Shown: positions 1 to 10,942 of the stretch, in pieces
Numbering within the stretch: position 1 is the first letter of the stretch
Layout: the number at the start of each line of letters is the position of its first letter
Assembly (NCBI GenBank): GCA_022457155.1
Contig: JAJGOT010000090.1
Span: 1,485,001-1,549,000 of the forward strand
Direction: 5' to 3'
Length of the DNA stretch: 64,000 nt
Source: Cladopsammia gracilis
Taxonomy: Eukaryota; Cnidaria; Anthozoa; Scleractinia; Dendrophylliidae
Notes under the pieces: model-generated
Told to the model about the DNA's origin: nothing
Seen by the model: only the letters and a program-made list of their open reading frames with translations
Database searches by the model: none
Position numbers and translations under genes: made by a program

Positions 1-175
1 AGATTGAGAACGAGTACGACTTTTGAATTTGAAGCCAGTCACGTCCCCAGAGCTGTCGGTCCTTCCTGTTGCAAACCAGAACATAAGAAGACTCTAGGTA
101 TAAAATTTGTGTGGCAAATGGTTATTTAGAGCACGCGAACTAGGTTTTAAAAGTCGTACTCGTACTCAATCTCGT
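1..175. repeat. MITE-like element with terminal inverted repeats, cut by window start
   Basis: Bases 1-27 recur as an imperfect reverse complement near 146-172 (core AGTCGTACTCGT). The pair encloses about 120 bases with no coding potential. The left end is lost at the window edge, so no target duplication can be checked. Confidence 0.6.
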
Positions 176-261
176 ACTCGTCGTCCGATCTAAAGTCCCC
201 TATCATTTCCCCTGAATATTTCCATTTAATTTTTCATATTTTGAATTCAACAGATGGAAAG

Positions 262-317
262 TAGTGATGTATTACATTCTCTAGGGCAATTGCCCTAGAG
301 AATGTAATACATTACTA
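262..317. repeat. 56-base near-perfect palindrome
   Basis: Two 28-base arms meet with no spacer at 289/290 (centre GGCAATTGCC) and show one mismatch. No protein or RNA function is evident; it could be a tiny foldback element or a cruciform-forming site. Confidence 0.8.
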
Positions 318-418
318 CTAAAATTGCCTTTCAACATCAATTTTCGAAGACGATTAAGGTCAAGAATCCAATCTGCTTTCATCAACTTTACTCAGTTTAG
401 CGTTCCCTTTAAAGTGCC

Positions 419-844
419 TATCACCCCTAGAAAGTTATTTTCAGAATCAACTCTATGTACATTGAACAGTTGGATGGTAAAATATTTCTGGTTTTGAACG
501 TCGCGTTTGTGAATTATAGAGATTTGAATTTACAAAATGCTTATTAGATGACGTCAACCCAGGAATAATTTATTATACAACTTTCACCCCCAAGTAATAT
601 TTTTTTACGAATCAATTGACTATCCACAGTTCATTTTTTGTATTCATCAAATTAATTATCCTCAAGCTGCAAACTGCGCATTGTAAATTGGCGTAGAAAT
701 AATGGCAAATTCCCGGGTGGACGTCATCTAAATTCAAATCTCTATAACTCACAAACGCGACGTTCAAAACCAGAAATATTTTACCATTCAACTATTCAAT
801 GTACATAGAGTTGATACTGAAAATAACTTTCTATAGGGGTGATA
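419..844. mobile_element. MITE with long terminal inverted repeats
   Basis: The left end (TATCACCCCTA) and right end (AGGGGTGATA) are the outermost part of roughly 110-base inverted arms that both contain AACGTCGCGTTTGTGA-type sequence. The interior has no ORF. Parts of the same family recur at 14032-14175 and 14505-15140. Probably a non-autonomous DNA transposon; the superfamily is not clear. Confidence 0.75.
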
Positions 845-1030
845 GACACGCTGTCAGAAAGATTTAATTGATTAGTAAACAACACACGAAATAGCACGTA
901 CGCTATTAGAAACCAAAATGGCCACAAAAAGGGCAAAGTGTCTCGGATACATCCGTGTTTCACACACGTCCAATTTCTTACCATTTTTTTCTAGGGGTTA
1001 CAGGCACTTTAACTATATAGCTTATTTAGG

Positions 1031-1072
1031 GGATTGCCCCTACTCCCACCGGGAGTCGAAACGTCGCAATCC
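1031..1072 (+). ncRNA. Hammerhead-like hairpin relic
   Basis: An outer stem of 7 bp (GGATTGC with GCAATCC) surrounds an inner 6-bp stem (ACTCCC with GGGAGT). The 3' internal loop carries GAAACGTC, as hammerhead-derived retroelement ends often do. The CUGANGA core strand is missing (only CCCT), so this is at most a decayed or divergent form. Confidence 0.4.
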
Positions 1073-1471
1073 ATGTTTTTTTTTTTAAGATTCGGCTTCA
1101 CGTCTTGACACACATTCAAAGATTTATTTTTTGACTGTTGTGATAACGCAATGCTGGACCATATATTTTTCGTTAAGCTGGTAAAGGAACCCTATCTAAG
1201 AATCACAAAACCATACCCTTTGCGGCGGCACATACCTATATAGCTTATATATGGAAGTACCCCCACCCCTCCCCTTCCGGATGTCTTACCAATAGAGGAT
1301 CATGTTGGCGGTCATAGGACTAAATTGTCGCTGTTGCTTTTTACATATATAGGTCAGAATTTCCTTTTCCGGAGCAATAAGACATCCGTTTCCTTTGTTC
1401 ATCCACTTATCTCAGTGCATCGCCTCCATCGATCCGGGATACCAATGTATTAAATGAATGCACTGTTGCCC

Positions 1472-1546
1472 TATAAAAGCCGCGCGCTAGGTTCTACGCC
1501 CTGCTCTTTGACGATTCCAGACATTTTCTCTGCAGTCATAAATTCA
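1472..1546 (+). promoter_or_regulatory. TATA promoter and probable non-coding exon 1 of the lectin gene
   Basis: A good TATA box (TATAAAAG, 1472-1479) lies in a GC-richer patch. About 30 bases downstream, transcription would begin near 1503. A short segment without an ATG then runs to a donor at 1546/1547 (CAG then GTAGGA). The next fitting acceptor is at 4665, just before the lectin signal-peptide ATG. Linking this promoter to the lectin is inference; an RNA read joining 1546 to 4666 would settle it. Confidence 0.5.
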
Positions 1547-4500
1547 GGTAGGATCACTCTCTTAAAATTGAGTAGCACTGCATGAGTCGATGAAATTTAT
1601 ATCAGCTCATGTGGAGCTTTAACTATACCAGTCGTGAACATTTTGCTACAGTGCATCCATATTGCTCGCTGATTTCAACTCGCTGACTTAAACTCTACTG
1701 TTAACACAATGATCCGTCCCTAAACCTCATCCCGCTTTAGCAGTCGATTGTTCAAGAAACTCTTTGTATAAAACGTTAGCCTGTGAACAGGCTCTCTAGT
1801 TTGGATATAGAGCGGAAAAAAAGGCGAACGGGGAGGGGGTGTGTAAAAGGAAAAGAGATGGGGAGAGTCTGTCGACAAATTATTGAGGCCGCCATTCCGC
1901 TCCTTTGTCGACAAGTTTATAGTTGCATTGGAATGCAAATAGATCGCGCAAGTGAAAATGACACAATCTCTACCAGTGTGGTAATGCTTTTAAGGTGACT
2001 GATGATCGCAGACAACTTGGTCACCTACAGACGGCTTTGGAGACTTCAAAACCCATTTTCAGTGTAAGTCTTGTTATGTTGCCGTCGATTGTTGTGGCAG
2101 TCTCAGCGCAAAAATGGTAATTAAAAAAATATGTACAGAATATTTTGCCAGCCAGCAAGAATTTCGCTGGGGAACAGATAAAGCGAGGAACAGATTCGTT
2201 GGGTGCCCCTGATAATCCCTCACTGTCTTAAAGTTATCGTTTCCTGTGGGCAAAAACAGACTTAAAAGACGTCTTAAAAAATTATTGGAGCCCATTCTGA
2301 AAACTATTAATGGGTATTGTAGTTAATATTCAGCAAAAAATGCATTTGATCTCTTTGCGGCAGACTAGTCATAAATTTCGAAACCATGGGAAATAGTTAT
2401 TTTGCTGCGTATCTTTTGCGCTGTTTAAGCAATGAATTTATCGCCATTCTTAGGCTCCAATTAACTTGATACGCATTTATTGATCACTTGTGCGTCGATC
2501 CATCCGGTGAAAGTGTCTTTGCTATGTTTCGCAAGGAAATGCAATGTAAGGGTATAGAATGGTAAATTCGAGACTTTGCGAGACTGCGAGACTCTTGTTT
2601 AAAAATTCGAGACCGAGACTTTAGCGTTTCTATCAAATCCGAGCCCGAGACTTTACCTCTAAAAAACCCGAGCCCGAGACTCCAATTGCCGGAAAATGTC
2701 GGGCCGATAGTACTAAAACAGCTTAAACCGTAACTGAAATCTCCAACGGAAGCTGAGATTTAGGAGAAAAATTTACGAGACTCCGAGATCCAAATAATCA
2801 AAATTCAAGACTTCGAAAATTATAGCTAGCCCGAGATTCCGAGACTCTAATTTCAAATGCCGAGAATTCGAGACTCAGTGAATATTTTCCGAGACGTATC
2901 ATTTCCGATAGACCATTCTGTACCCCTCAATGTGCAATGTTTAGCGATCCATACGAGGCAAACGGGCGCCAATGCTGCATAAAGGGAGAATAAACTTTAT
3001 CGAATGCTAATAATAGTGGTCAACAACTGTCTCTCGAGGCCCAAATAACTTGAGTCGGTTATTTACTGGTTCTGATCGAAACGTGCATATCATGTTCCAA
3101 ACGGCTAAGTTTGAAGAATACTCCCCTATTGTCACCTGGCTGTCCACTAGACCATAGACACAATGAAGAAATACCATCTAGAAAATCATCTTTGTATATC
3201 CGACTATTAATATTACTGAGTTCGACTACTTTTAAACTTAATGTGATCTCAGAGGTCATGGGAGTTCATTAAATCGCGTGATCATCTCCAAATCATAAAA
3301 TGATATCATTGTTCAGATTGTTAGGTCTCATGAGTTTCTTGTCCTTTCTTACGAATTGATACGAACTGAAACAACTGGCATAAACTGAATAACCATGAAA
3401 ACCGTCAAAGTGGCAGGGATATTCATGGAGATTTATTTGCCGTACATTAGTTGAAATGAGGCAAAGTTTCAAAAAAAGTTATGTTCGTGACCTAGGCGAT
3501 TTAATCGCTTGCTGACTTTTGGCGTTGAAGAAGCAATTTGCATGGTGTGAAAACAGCCGGGAAAATAGGCTACAAATCAATCGTTAATTACAAGTTTTTT
3601 TTTTTTACAGAGTTTCGGGCCCAGTTTGAGGTAACTTGTGAAGATTTTGTTCGAATTTTGGCCATTATATCCAGGAGAGTGAATTGACATCGTTGCAAGT
3701 TGTTGACAAGTCATTGTTCTGATTATCCAGATTTCTGTCGCGCGATGAAAAGTACTATTAAAACTAATTTTTTTTTATATTTTGGGTAAGGACATTTAAC
3801 AAACTCTGTGTTATCTCTGTTAAAGGTCGAGCTGTTCGCGTTATTAGAAGAATTCATGCAACCGAATTTTTGAGTTAATCTGAGTTATACCGGACATAGA
3901 ACTGATGTTTTGAAAAAGTGCTCTAAACTGAAATGTCATACATCGAAATATGAGCTACCTTTCCTCCGTCACAAAAAATTTGGGATTACATCTATAATTC
4001 TGTTTTTAAGCTCAAATTAAATTGCTCGTAAATATCTCCTAACTTAATATCCGGACTCTAACTATACCACAATAAGTGGCACACTATAGACTATTTATGG
4101 AAAAAATATGAAAAACCCTGATTTTTGACTGATGTGCCACTTGTCACCCGGTCAGATAAAAAGTTGCTCTTAAATACACTCTTTTTTTTATAAAAACCTT
4201 TTTCATAAGAATAAACGTTGAGGCTAAGATTGGCCAAAATTGTTTAATAATTTGGTGAGAGAAAATTCACAGCCGGTCCAACTGAGCCCAAAACGGTTAC
4301 ATTTTTTTTCGACGTTAAAGGTCGTTCCATATTAAAATAGGAAATATGTATAACAATTAGAAAATTGGTAGAACTTCGCTGATTTTTTCTTCCGATGTAG
4401 ATTAGATCATTCAGAAATATGATTTACTGAAATATCATACAATTTATACGAACAAAATGATTATTTTTCGCGAAAATGATACACAAAACCCATTTTAATT

Positions 4501-4665
4501 GTCTTTTTTCTAGATGGCACAGTTTAATACTTCTCACAATAAATGGACGTCGTGCATTTTTTTAATAACAATTGTTATTTTAATCAAGAAATAATCATGC
4601 AACTGATAGGCCTTTGCTCTTTGCGTGATAGCGTTCTATAATCACTGGTTTTCTTGTTGTTCTAG
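1547..4665 (+). other. Probable lectin intron 1 / upstream region, no genes seen
   Basis: Apart from a dispersed repeat at about 2120-2240 and the GAGACT-rich element at 2552-2933, this stretch is AT-rich, broken by stops in all frames and shows no coherent domain. It is read as the first intron only because a donor at 1547 and a strong pyrimidine-rich acceptor at 4665 bracket it. Confidence 0.45.
2552..2933. mobile_element. GAGACT-rich MITE, copy 1
   Basis: The ends (GGGTATAGAATGGT and ACCATTCTGTACCCC) form an inverted pair. The interior is built of repeated CGAGACT/CCGAGACT words. An inverted copy at 57411-57748 lies inside a Penelope-like element, showing that the sequence is mobile. Confidence 0.7.
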
Positions 4666-4714
4666 CACTTTTTAAAACTGTCTGAAGATTGAAGCGACTG
4701 ACAAAACTGGGAAG
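4666..4714 (+). other. Lectin 5' UTR segment
   Basis: After a pyrimidine-rich acceptor (TTCTTGTTGTTCTAG ending at 4665), 49 bases without an ATG lead to the signal-peptide start codon at 4715. Confidence 0.5.
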
Positions 4715-7700
4715 ATGTTGCAGTTGATAGTTTTGTTACTCATTCCAGGATTATTTGGAAATGCAGGTATTGGTAAAATGTTTCTTGTCTTCGGCTAAAA
4801 TCCGAGGGACGGGGGTACTCAACAAAGTTTTGTACGGGGATGCTCCGCCCCGAGGTCCAAACCCTTACCCTTTCATATCCGTACCGTTATACCTTTCATT
4901 GAAAATGGTACCCCTTTCATATAGCCTTTACGTGCATCTGTTTGATATATTTTGAAAGGCCCTTTTTATAATACTTAAATGGCAGTTTCCCTACCTTTTT
5001 TATGCTTCGACTCGTGTTTTCGCTACCTTTTTCTATTCTTCGTGAAATCCCTACCCTTTCATATAATTCAACTCGTGAAATCCCGACCCTTTCACATATC
5101 TCCAGTCTAAAAAACGTACCCCTTTCGAGCGGAGCCTCTCCGTATAGCCCATTATAGGGAGTACCCTCCTACCCCCCGGGGGGGGGGGGGGGGGTTGTGG
5201 GGGCTAAAATATCGTGTTTTCATGCCTATGGCCACTCAGGAGTTTGCTTTAAGCATTCGGCATTCGGCAGGAGCCGATTAACGGCTATAAAACTCAAAAT
5301 TCCACCCGAATGGCAATTCCTTGTTACGAAATCAAATTTGATCAGTAAACTGTAATCCCCTTCCATCCTTGCTATCCTGTACTTTTTTTTTCCCAAACTA
5401 CTGCTTCTGTTTTGCTCTATAGAATATTTTTATCCAATTTAGAGTTTATAATGGTGGTGTTTCTTGATATAACATGGAAATTAATTAACCGGTTTTTTTG
5501 TTATTTCACCATGACGGGGTCTCTTTAAGATAAAAGAAAAGCGCTTTGTATATGCATGCAACTGGATGACCCGTTACATATAATTTAGCGGCCATTATTG
5601 CTACTGAATGAGATGTATTACACCATCTTTATTTCCCCCACGAAGTTGATTTGCGATTAAAATATTAATGGTCTTTCATGAAAATTGGAAGTATTCAAGC
5701 CATACCAAACCTGAAAAGACAAAGAAGGGACATATTTTTTATCATGTGAGAACTTTAGGAACGATTCCTCTTTATATTTTCAGACGCAGAGGGACTTTAT
5801 CGACGAGTTTGTGAGGGCCGGAACCTGACAATTAATTGTGGCTCCAAAGAGATCGATATCCGGGGCGCTTCTTATGGACGAACTAAGAAAGGCGTGTGTG
5901 TTTTTCATGATCTCGACCACAACATTAATTGTCTTGCTGGTAGTTCAATGAGTGTAGTCAGGAGCCAATGTCAATGCCAGAAAAACTGCACACTGCACGC
6001 TACAAACTCAGCTTTTGGAGACCCTTGTTTTGGCACTGAGAAATACTTGGAGGTAAAAAAAATACCGCTTTAGCCTTGCAATCTGTTCGGGAGGGGGACG
6101 GGGGTACTCCGATTTAAAAACGACGGGGGTACCTTTTAGGGGCCAAAATGTGTAGATTGGTACCGCTTAGGGTGCTAGAATCGAAAACGACAACTGTTAG
6201 ATTTATCGCGGTACCTTTTAGGGTATTGAGCCGAAAAATTATGACACGATATGACTTATACTGTTTTAGAATTGGTACCTCTTAGGGGTAAAAATCCATT
6301 TGATTCACGCCTGTCAAACGCCATTCTGGTACCTTTCAGGGTGTTTTTCGAAAATGTCTGACGAGCACCCCATCATTTTTATATGGGACTCTTGCACAAA
6401 ACACAAAATTTGTTGATGAATATTTCTTGTACAGTGTAATAAATAATCGACCTCAAATCTCCACTCCTTTTGATTTTAATTTTTCATCATAATGTTGTAA
6501 GCCAATAGGATTATTGCCATTGGTCAGGTGCACGAGTTTTGATACCCAATGGAAACTCCAGCTTTAGCTGCTAGCAGTGCCGGTGTGTGAGAACAAATTT
6601 CAAACACAAGGGTGTGATGAAACTTGTTCATAATTTGCATATTCATCAATATTAATCAACAACACAGCAAGAAACTGATTTTATTCTCAATTCATTACAA
6701 TATTGAACTCTTACAATATATTAGTTGTTTGTTAAATGAAAATTAGAGTGGTTTTACTTAACCCGTGAAACAGTATCTAACAATAGGCTATTTGCACGAT
6801 GGCGTCATTTGACTACAACTACCAGAATTCATTTCGTTTTTCCTTTCTTATTTAAATTTTGTAATCCCAGTGCGGTTAAAATAACAATAGCCCTATTTTT
6901 CACTACAAAACAAAACAATGAAGGATTCTGGTAGTTGTAGTCATATGACGTCATCGTGCAAATGGCCTATTAGTGTGTGATAGTCCAAATTAAGCAAAAG
7001 AAAACAATGGAATTATAGTCCAATAGTGCGTACTATTCTACTATCTATTTCACGGTCAAAGTAAAATCACTCTAACCAGTGCCCCAATCACTCCACGCTA
7101 TCTCGTCTGGCATTTCAAGACTCTGTTTCTTGGGAGCGGAACTATCGTATCGTAACTTAATTTATCTGAGCCTGTTCAGCACTGATTCGGCTTTTGGCCC
7201 CAAAATAGCGGACACATTCATTGCCGTGGACTCATTCGCTATAATTTGTGAAGGCAGGTTTTCTGACACTATGAACAATTCTCGGATTCTGTAACGACTA
7301 CTCAACTCTGGGGGAACACTCGCTGGCTACGGGAAGTTCAGGATCTGTTACAGCAGAAGATATCGGCGAGACAAATACAACAGACAGCACTTGGGTCCAA
7401 CTGTAGACTTCACTTCGTAGAATATTACCAGAATATAACCAGAGTGTAACCATAGTGTAACCGGCAACTCGACCGGGGGCATAGCCCCAACGGGCGTATT
7501 CCGACTCACGTCTTACAAAGCACTTGTATTTAAGACTAACCGAACGCACAACTTGAATTACATTATAACAACTTAACAAAAGGACTTTTGCAGGTTCTTG
7601 CACTTTACAGCTAAGACAGGTGTTATGGTTATCGTACTGGAAAACTAAGAGAAAATAATTCTACGCTGGATTTTTATATTTTTACACGGCAAAGCGAGTG

Positions 7701-10489
7701 AAACTAAATAACAATAATTCCTGTTATCACACTATTTTATACTTAAGCAGGGGGTCCGACCTGTGCCCTGTCCTTTCTCTTTTTCGTTTGCTGTCTACCT
7801 TAGCATTAAACAACGAACTTGCACATGTAACTTTCAAACAGTGCGCTGTTTTGCGCTTTATACCAGCACACAAATCAGGCAAAGTACGGTTTAGCCCTTC
7901 AAGCCCTGATATCAAAATTAAATTCTCATCTCTTCTTGGCATTTCCTACAGAAGTAGTGGGGAGAAATTGTTTGGATATCAAGAGAATTCATCTTGTGTG
8001 TATTTCAAACACTCATTCTGCGTGTTTCATTACGATTACAAACAACTCAAAACAATAAAACACTCGGGACTTCGCCCCTCGATCGTGTTTAATAGTTTTC
8101 TCGTTGTTTGAAATCGCAATGAAACACTTGAATTCCCGTTTGAAGTATTAGGAAAAATAATGTCGTGTAAATGTATGAATGTTCCATCTAATTATATAAG
8201 TTAACCCGTTCCCTCCCAGAGTCAATTATGAAGACATGTGATGTTGTTCTAACTTTTGAGTCTGTTGATGAAATCCTATGGTGTGACCATTCAAATGAAA
8301 CTTCTTCAGCAGTACTTTTGCGTGGTACCATTTGTTCTAACTTTTGAGTCTGTTGATGAAATCCTATGGTGTGACCATTCAAATGAAACCTCTTCAGCAG
8401 TACTTTTGCATGGTACCATTTGTTTTTCAATATTTTACAAAGTGAAATTTGGGATTTTTCTTAATGTTCAATTTTGGCACTCTTGGGATTTAAAGGGTTA
8501 ATATAATTACATTCCTGTCCCACATACAGGTAACATACAACTGCGTAGAGCAATCTGACACGTTATTGCAGGTTTGTGAGCGCCGTTCACATGTCATCCA
8601 GTGCCCCAGTTCAAAAAGGATCAAAATTCTGTCTGCAAACTACGGCCGTCTGACGGGTGGGCAGGTCTGTGGAGGCGGACCGATAAAAACCACAAACTGC
8701 GCAGCTGTTGGGGTACTTGCTAAGGTTCAACATGACTGCCAGGGACGTTCAACTTGCAAATTACATGCAACTAACAGCAAGTTTGGTGATCCTTGCTTTG
8801 GAACATATAAATATTTGGAGGTGAGAAACGTTTCCCTGGTCAGTTTAATATACCAATTCACCTTGCTAAAGGCCATACATTTTTGAAATAGTAGCTACGA
8901 ATCGAAAGTCTGGTTCTTCATCAAAACAGCCCCTTTGTCAGCATTCACGATATTTTTCCTTTTGCGCGCTCCATTAATCTGCTCCCACTGCCCGAATGCC
9001 TGAAACATGTTTAGCTGTCAAGTAATATAATTACATTCCTGTTCCACATACAGGTATCATACAACTGCGTAGAGCAACCTGGCACGTTATTGCAGGTTTG
9101 TGAGCGCCGTTCACATGTCATCCAGTGCCCCAGTTCAAAAAGGATCAAAATTCTGTCTGCAAACTACGGCCGTCTGACAGGTGGGCAGGTCTGTGGAGGC
9201 GGACCGATATACACCACAAACTGCGCAGCTGTTGGGGTACTTGCTAAGGTTCAACATGACTGCCAGGGACGTTCAACTTGCAAATTACATGCAACTAACA
9301 GCAAGTTTGGTGATCCTTGCTTTGGAACATATAAATATTTGGAGGTGAGAAACGTTTCCCTGGTCAGTTTAATATACCAATTCACCTTGCTAAAGGCCAT
9401 ACATTTTTGAAATAGTAGCTATGAAAGTCTGGTTCTTCATCAAAACAGCCCCTTTGTCAGCATTCACGATATTTTTCCTTTTGCGCGCTCTATTAATCTG
9501 CTCCCACTGCCCGAATGCCTGAAACATGTTTAGCTGTCAAGTAATATAATTACATTCCTGTTCCACATACAGGTAACATACAACTGCGTAGAGCAACCTG
9601 GCACGTTATTGCAGGTTTGTGAGCGCCGTTCACATGTCATCCAGTGCCCCAGTTCAAAAAGGATCAAAATTCTGTCTGCAAACTACGGTCGTCTGACAGG
9701 TGGGCAGGTCTGTGGAGGCGGACCGATAAAAACCACAAACTGCGCAGCTGTTGGGGTACTTGCTAAGGTTCAACATGACTGCCAGGGACGTTCAACTTGC
9801 ATATTACATGCAACTAACAGCAAGTTTGGTGATCCTTGCATTGGAACATATAAATATTTGGAGGTGAGAAATTAACTTTTCCCTGGTCAGCTTAACGTAT
9901 CAATTCACCTTGCTAAAGGCCATGCATTTTTGAAATGGTATAGTTACGAATGTTTGGTTCTTCATCAAAACAATGCAGCCCGTATATGATGATTTTCTTT
10001 TTTCTCGTAAACTTTCTGTTTGACAATGTATTGATATTGTCAGGAGAAATAAAATATTGAACAATATTCCCCAAGTTGATAATTTTGTTTATTCTTATAA
10101 CAAGTCTATCAATTTATTGATATTTTATGAGAAATTACATGCTGATCACTAGAAATTTGTGGCACATCATGACCGAGCTGACCCCATTTGCCTTTACAGT
10201 CAAGACTTACAGATTCAAGTCTTCGATCGAATTATTTAAAAGAAAACCTAAAGTGTTATATCATTCAAATAAAATCAGCAGCTCCACTGAACTTTCCCGT
10301 TTTGAAAATGTCTGCCCGGGTTATTTTCCTTTTTTTTTCAAATTTTTACAATATTAAAATAACAAGTCTTTTGTACATTCATTGTGGTATAATTAACATT
10401 GATTGTCCCAATATCACCAGGTTCGCTACATCTGTCGAGTGAAACAACTTCACCAGACGTTTGCCACCGAGAACCTGATTGCTGTTTGA
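4715..10489 (+). CDS. Secreted SUEL-type (rhamnose/galactose-binding) lectin with four domains
   Basis: Coding exons: 4715-4766, 5784-6052, 8530-8820, 9054-9344, 9573-9863 and 10421-10489. All junctions are GT/AG and phases match, giving about 420 residues. Exon 1 is a signal peptide (residues 1-17, leucine-rich, ending GNA). Each of the next four exons carries one Gal_Lectin/SUEL domain with the family marks: a VC start, A-YGR, paired cysteines, FGDPC and GT-KYLE. The V-YxC end of each domain lies at the start of the following exon, so the last exon (VRYICRV..., 22 residues and stop) closes domain 4. Domain 1 is diverged (GTEKYLE); domains 2-4 differ by only a few residues. SUEL lectins bind rhamnose or galactose and in animals serve in egg coats, venom or microbe recognition; the role here is not known. 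AATAAA follows 20 bases after the stop. Confidence 0.9.
4803..5195. mobile_element. G-tract-ended GGGGTACTC element in lectin intron
   Basis: It starts with a GGGGGTACTCAACAAAG-type end, ends in GGGAGTACCC, and is followed by an 18-base G run. The interior repeats ACCCTTTCATAT words. Close relatives lie at 33885-34310 and 35455-35893. Non-coding. Confidence 0.65.
6093..6372. repeat. GGTACCTTTTAGGG-type repeat in lectin intron
   Basis: Several spaced copies of GGTACCTTTTAGGG/GGTACCGCTTAGGG words begin with a GGGGGTACTCC end and finish with GACGAGCACCCC. Related words occur at about 41800-41900 and 45250-45350. No ORF. Confidence 0.5.
6744..7074. mobile_element. TAGAGTG...CACTCTA MITE interrupted by a second MITE
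   Basis: The outer ends match an uninterrupted 131-base copy at 62923-63053 in reverse orientation. Inside, 6782-6971 is a separate foldback whose ends (AATAGGCTATTTGCACGATG and its near reverse complement) include TGACGTCA and GTAGTTGTAGTC. The inner element breaks the outer one where the intact copy is continuous, so it inserted later. Confidence 0.8.
7075..8207. other. No identifiable feature (lectin intron)
   Basis: Open frames up to about 137 codons exist here, but their translations show no domain and no conserved composition. The segment lies within lectin intron 2. I see no RNA gene in it. Confidence 0.5.
8208..8500. repeat. Dispersed 'TTTTGAGTCTGTTGATGAAA' element, two internal units
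   Basis: A unit of about 88 bases (TTCTAACTTTTGAGTC ... GGTACCATTTG) occurs twice, from 8247 and 8335, between CCCTCCCAGAGTCA and a TTAAAGGGTTAA end. The same element lies in GTF2F1 introns (19480-19790 inverted, 24905-25800 expanded, 27620-27925). Confidence 0.75.
8499..9863 (+). repeat. Tandem triplication of a SUEL exon with its intron
   Basis: Exons 8530-8820, 9054-9344 and 9573-9863 are each exactly 291 bases, phase 0 at both ends, and almost identical. The two introns between them (233 and 228 bases) are also nearly identical, including a TAATATAATTACATTCCTG stretch before each acceptor. The unit is about 520 bases. Intron identity points to recent duplication or ongoing gene conversion. 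Confidence 0.9.
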
Positions 10490-10509
10490 GCTGAGCTTTA
10501 GTAGAGAAC

Positions 10510-10515
10510 AATAAA
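10510..10515 (+). terminator. Polyadenylation signal of the lectin gene
   Basis: AATAAA, 20 bases after the lectin stop codon. Confidence 0.6.
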
Positions 10516-10661
10516 ACGTTCAACTAGTGCAACAAAAATCGCAGACGCAGCTTGCTAATTTCAAAAATGTAACTCGTTTTGCAAGAAGTTAATTAAACTG
10601 ATTTTTGACGGGTAATGTTACCTCTCCATGTGTTGCATTTGTTGCCCTCCCATATAAAAAA

Positions 10662-10930
10662 GTGTGGACGGCACGGTGGTCTAGTGGTTAGAGCGTCGGA
10701 CTTTCAACCTGAAGGTCGGTGGTTCGAAGCCTGGTCTCCACACTGTCTCTCTCCACTCAGGTGTATAAATGGGTACCGGCGATAAAATGCTGGGGGTAAC
10801 CCTGCGATGGACTAGCGTCCCATCCAGGGGGGAGTAGCAATATTCCTAGTTGCTTCATGCTACGGAAACCGGGTTAAGCTCCGGCCGTGTGGGCCATCGT
10901 GGCCCGAGTGCGACTTTACCTTTTACCTTA
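10662..10930 (+). mobile_element. tRNA-derived SINE with 12-base target duplication
   Basis: The 5' end has Pol III boxes of a tRNA: A box GGTCTAGTGGTTAGAG and B box GGTTCGAAGCC. A body with TGCGATGGACTAGCGTCCCA follows, then a TTACC-type tail. CCATATAAAAAA occurs at 10650-10661 and 10931-10942, flanking the element. The head resembles tRNA-Glu, but the acceptor stem does not close, so this is not a working tRNA gene. The clean duplication suggests a fairly recent insertion. Confidence 0.85.
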
Positions 10931-10942
10931 CCATATAAAAAA

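Noticed and set aside
7698..8111. 137-codon open frame in a lectin intron
   Set aside because: No domain or codon signal; lies between correctly phased lectin exons.
10671..10745. Functional tRNA gene
   Set aside because: A and B boxes are good, but the acceptor stem does not close, and a SINE body, tail and target duplication follow.
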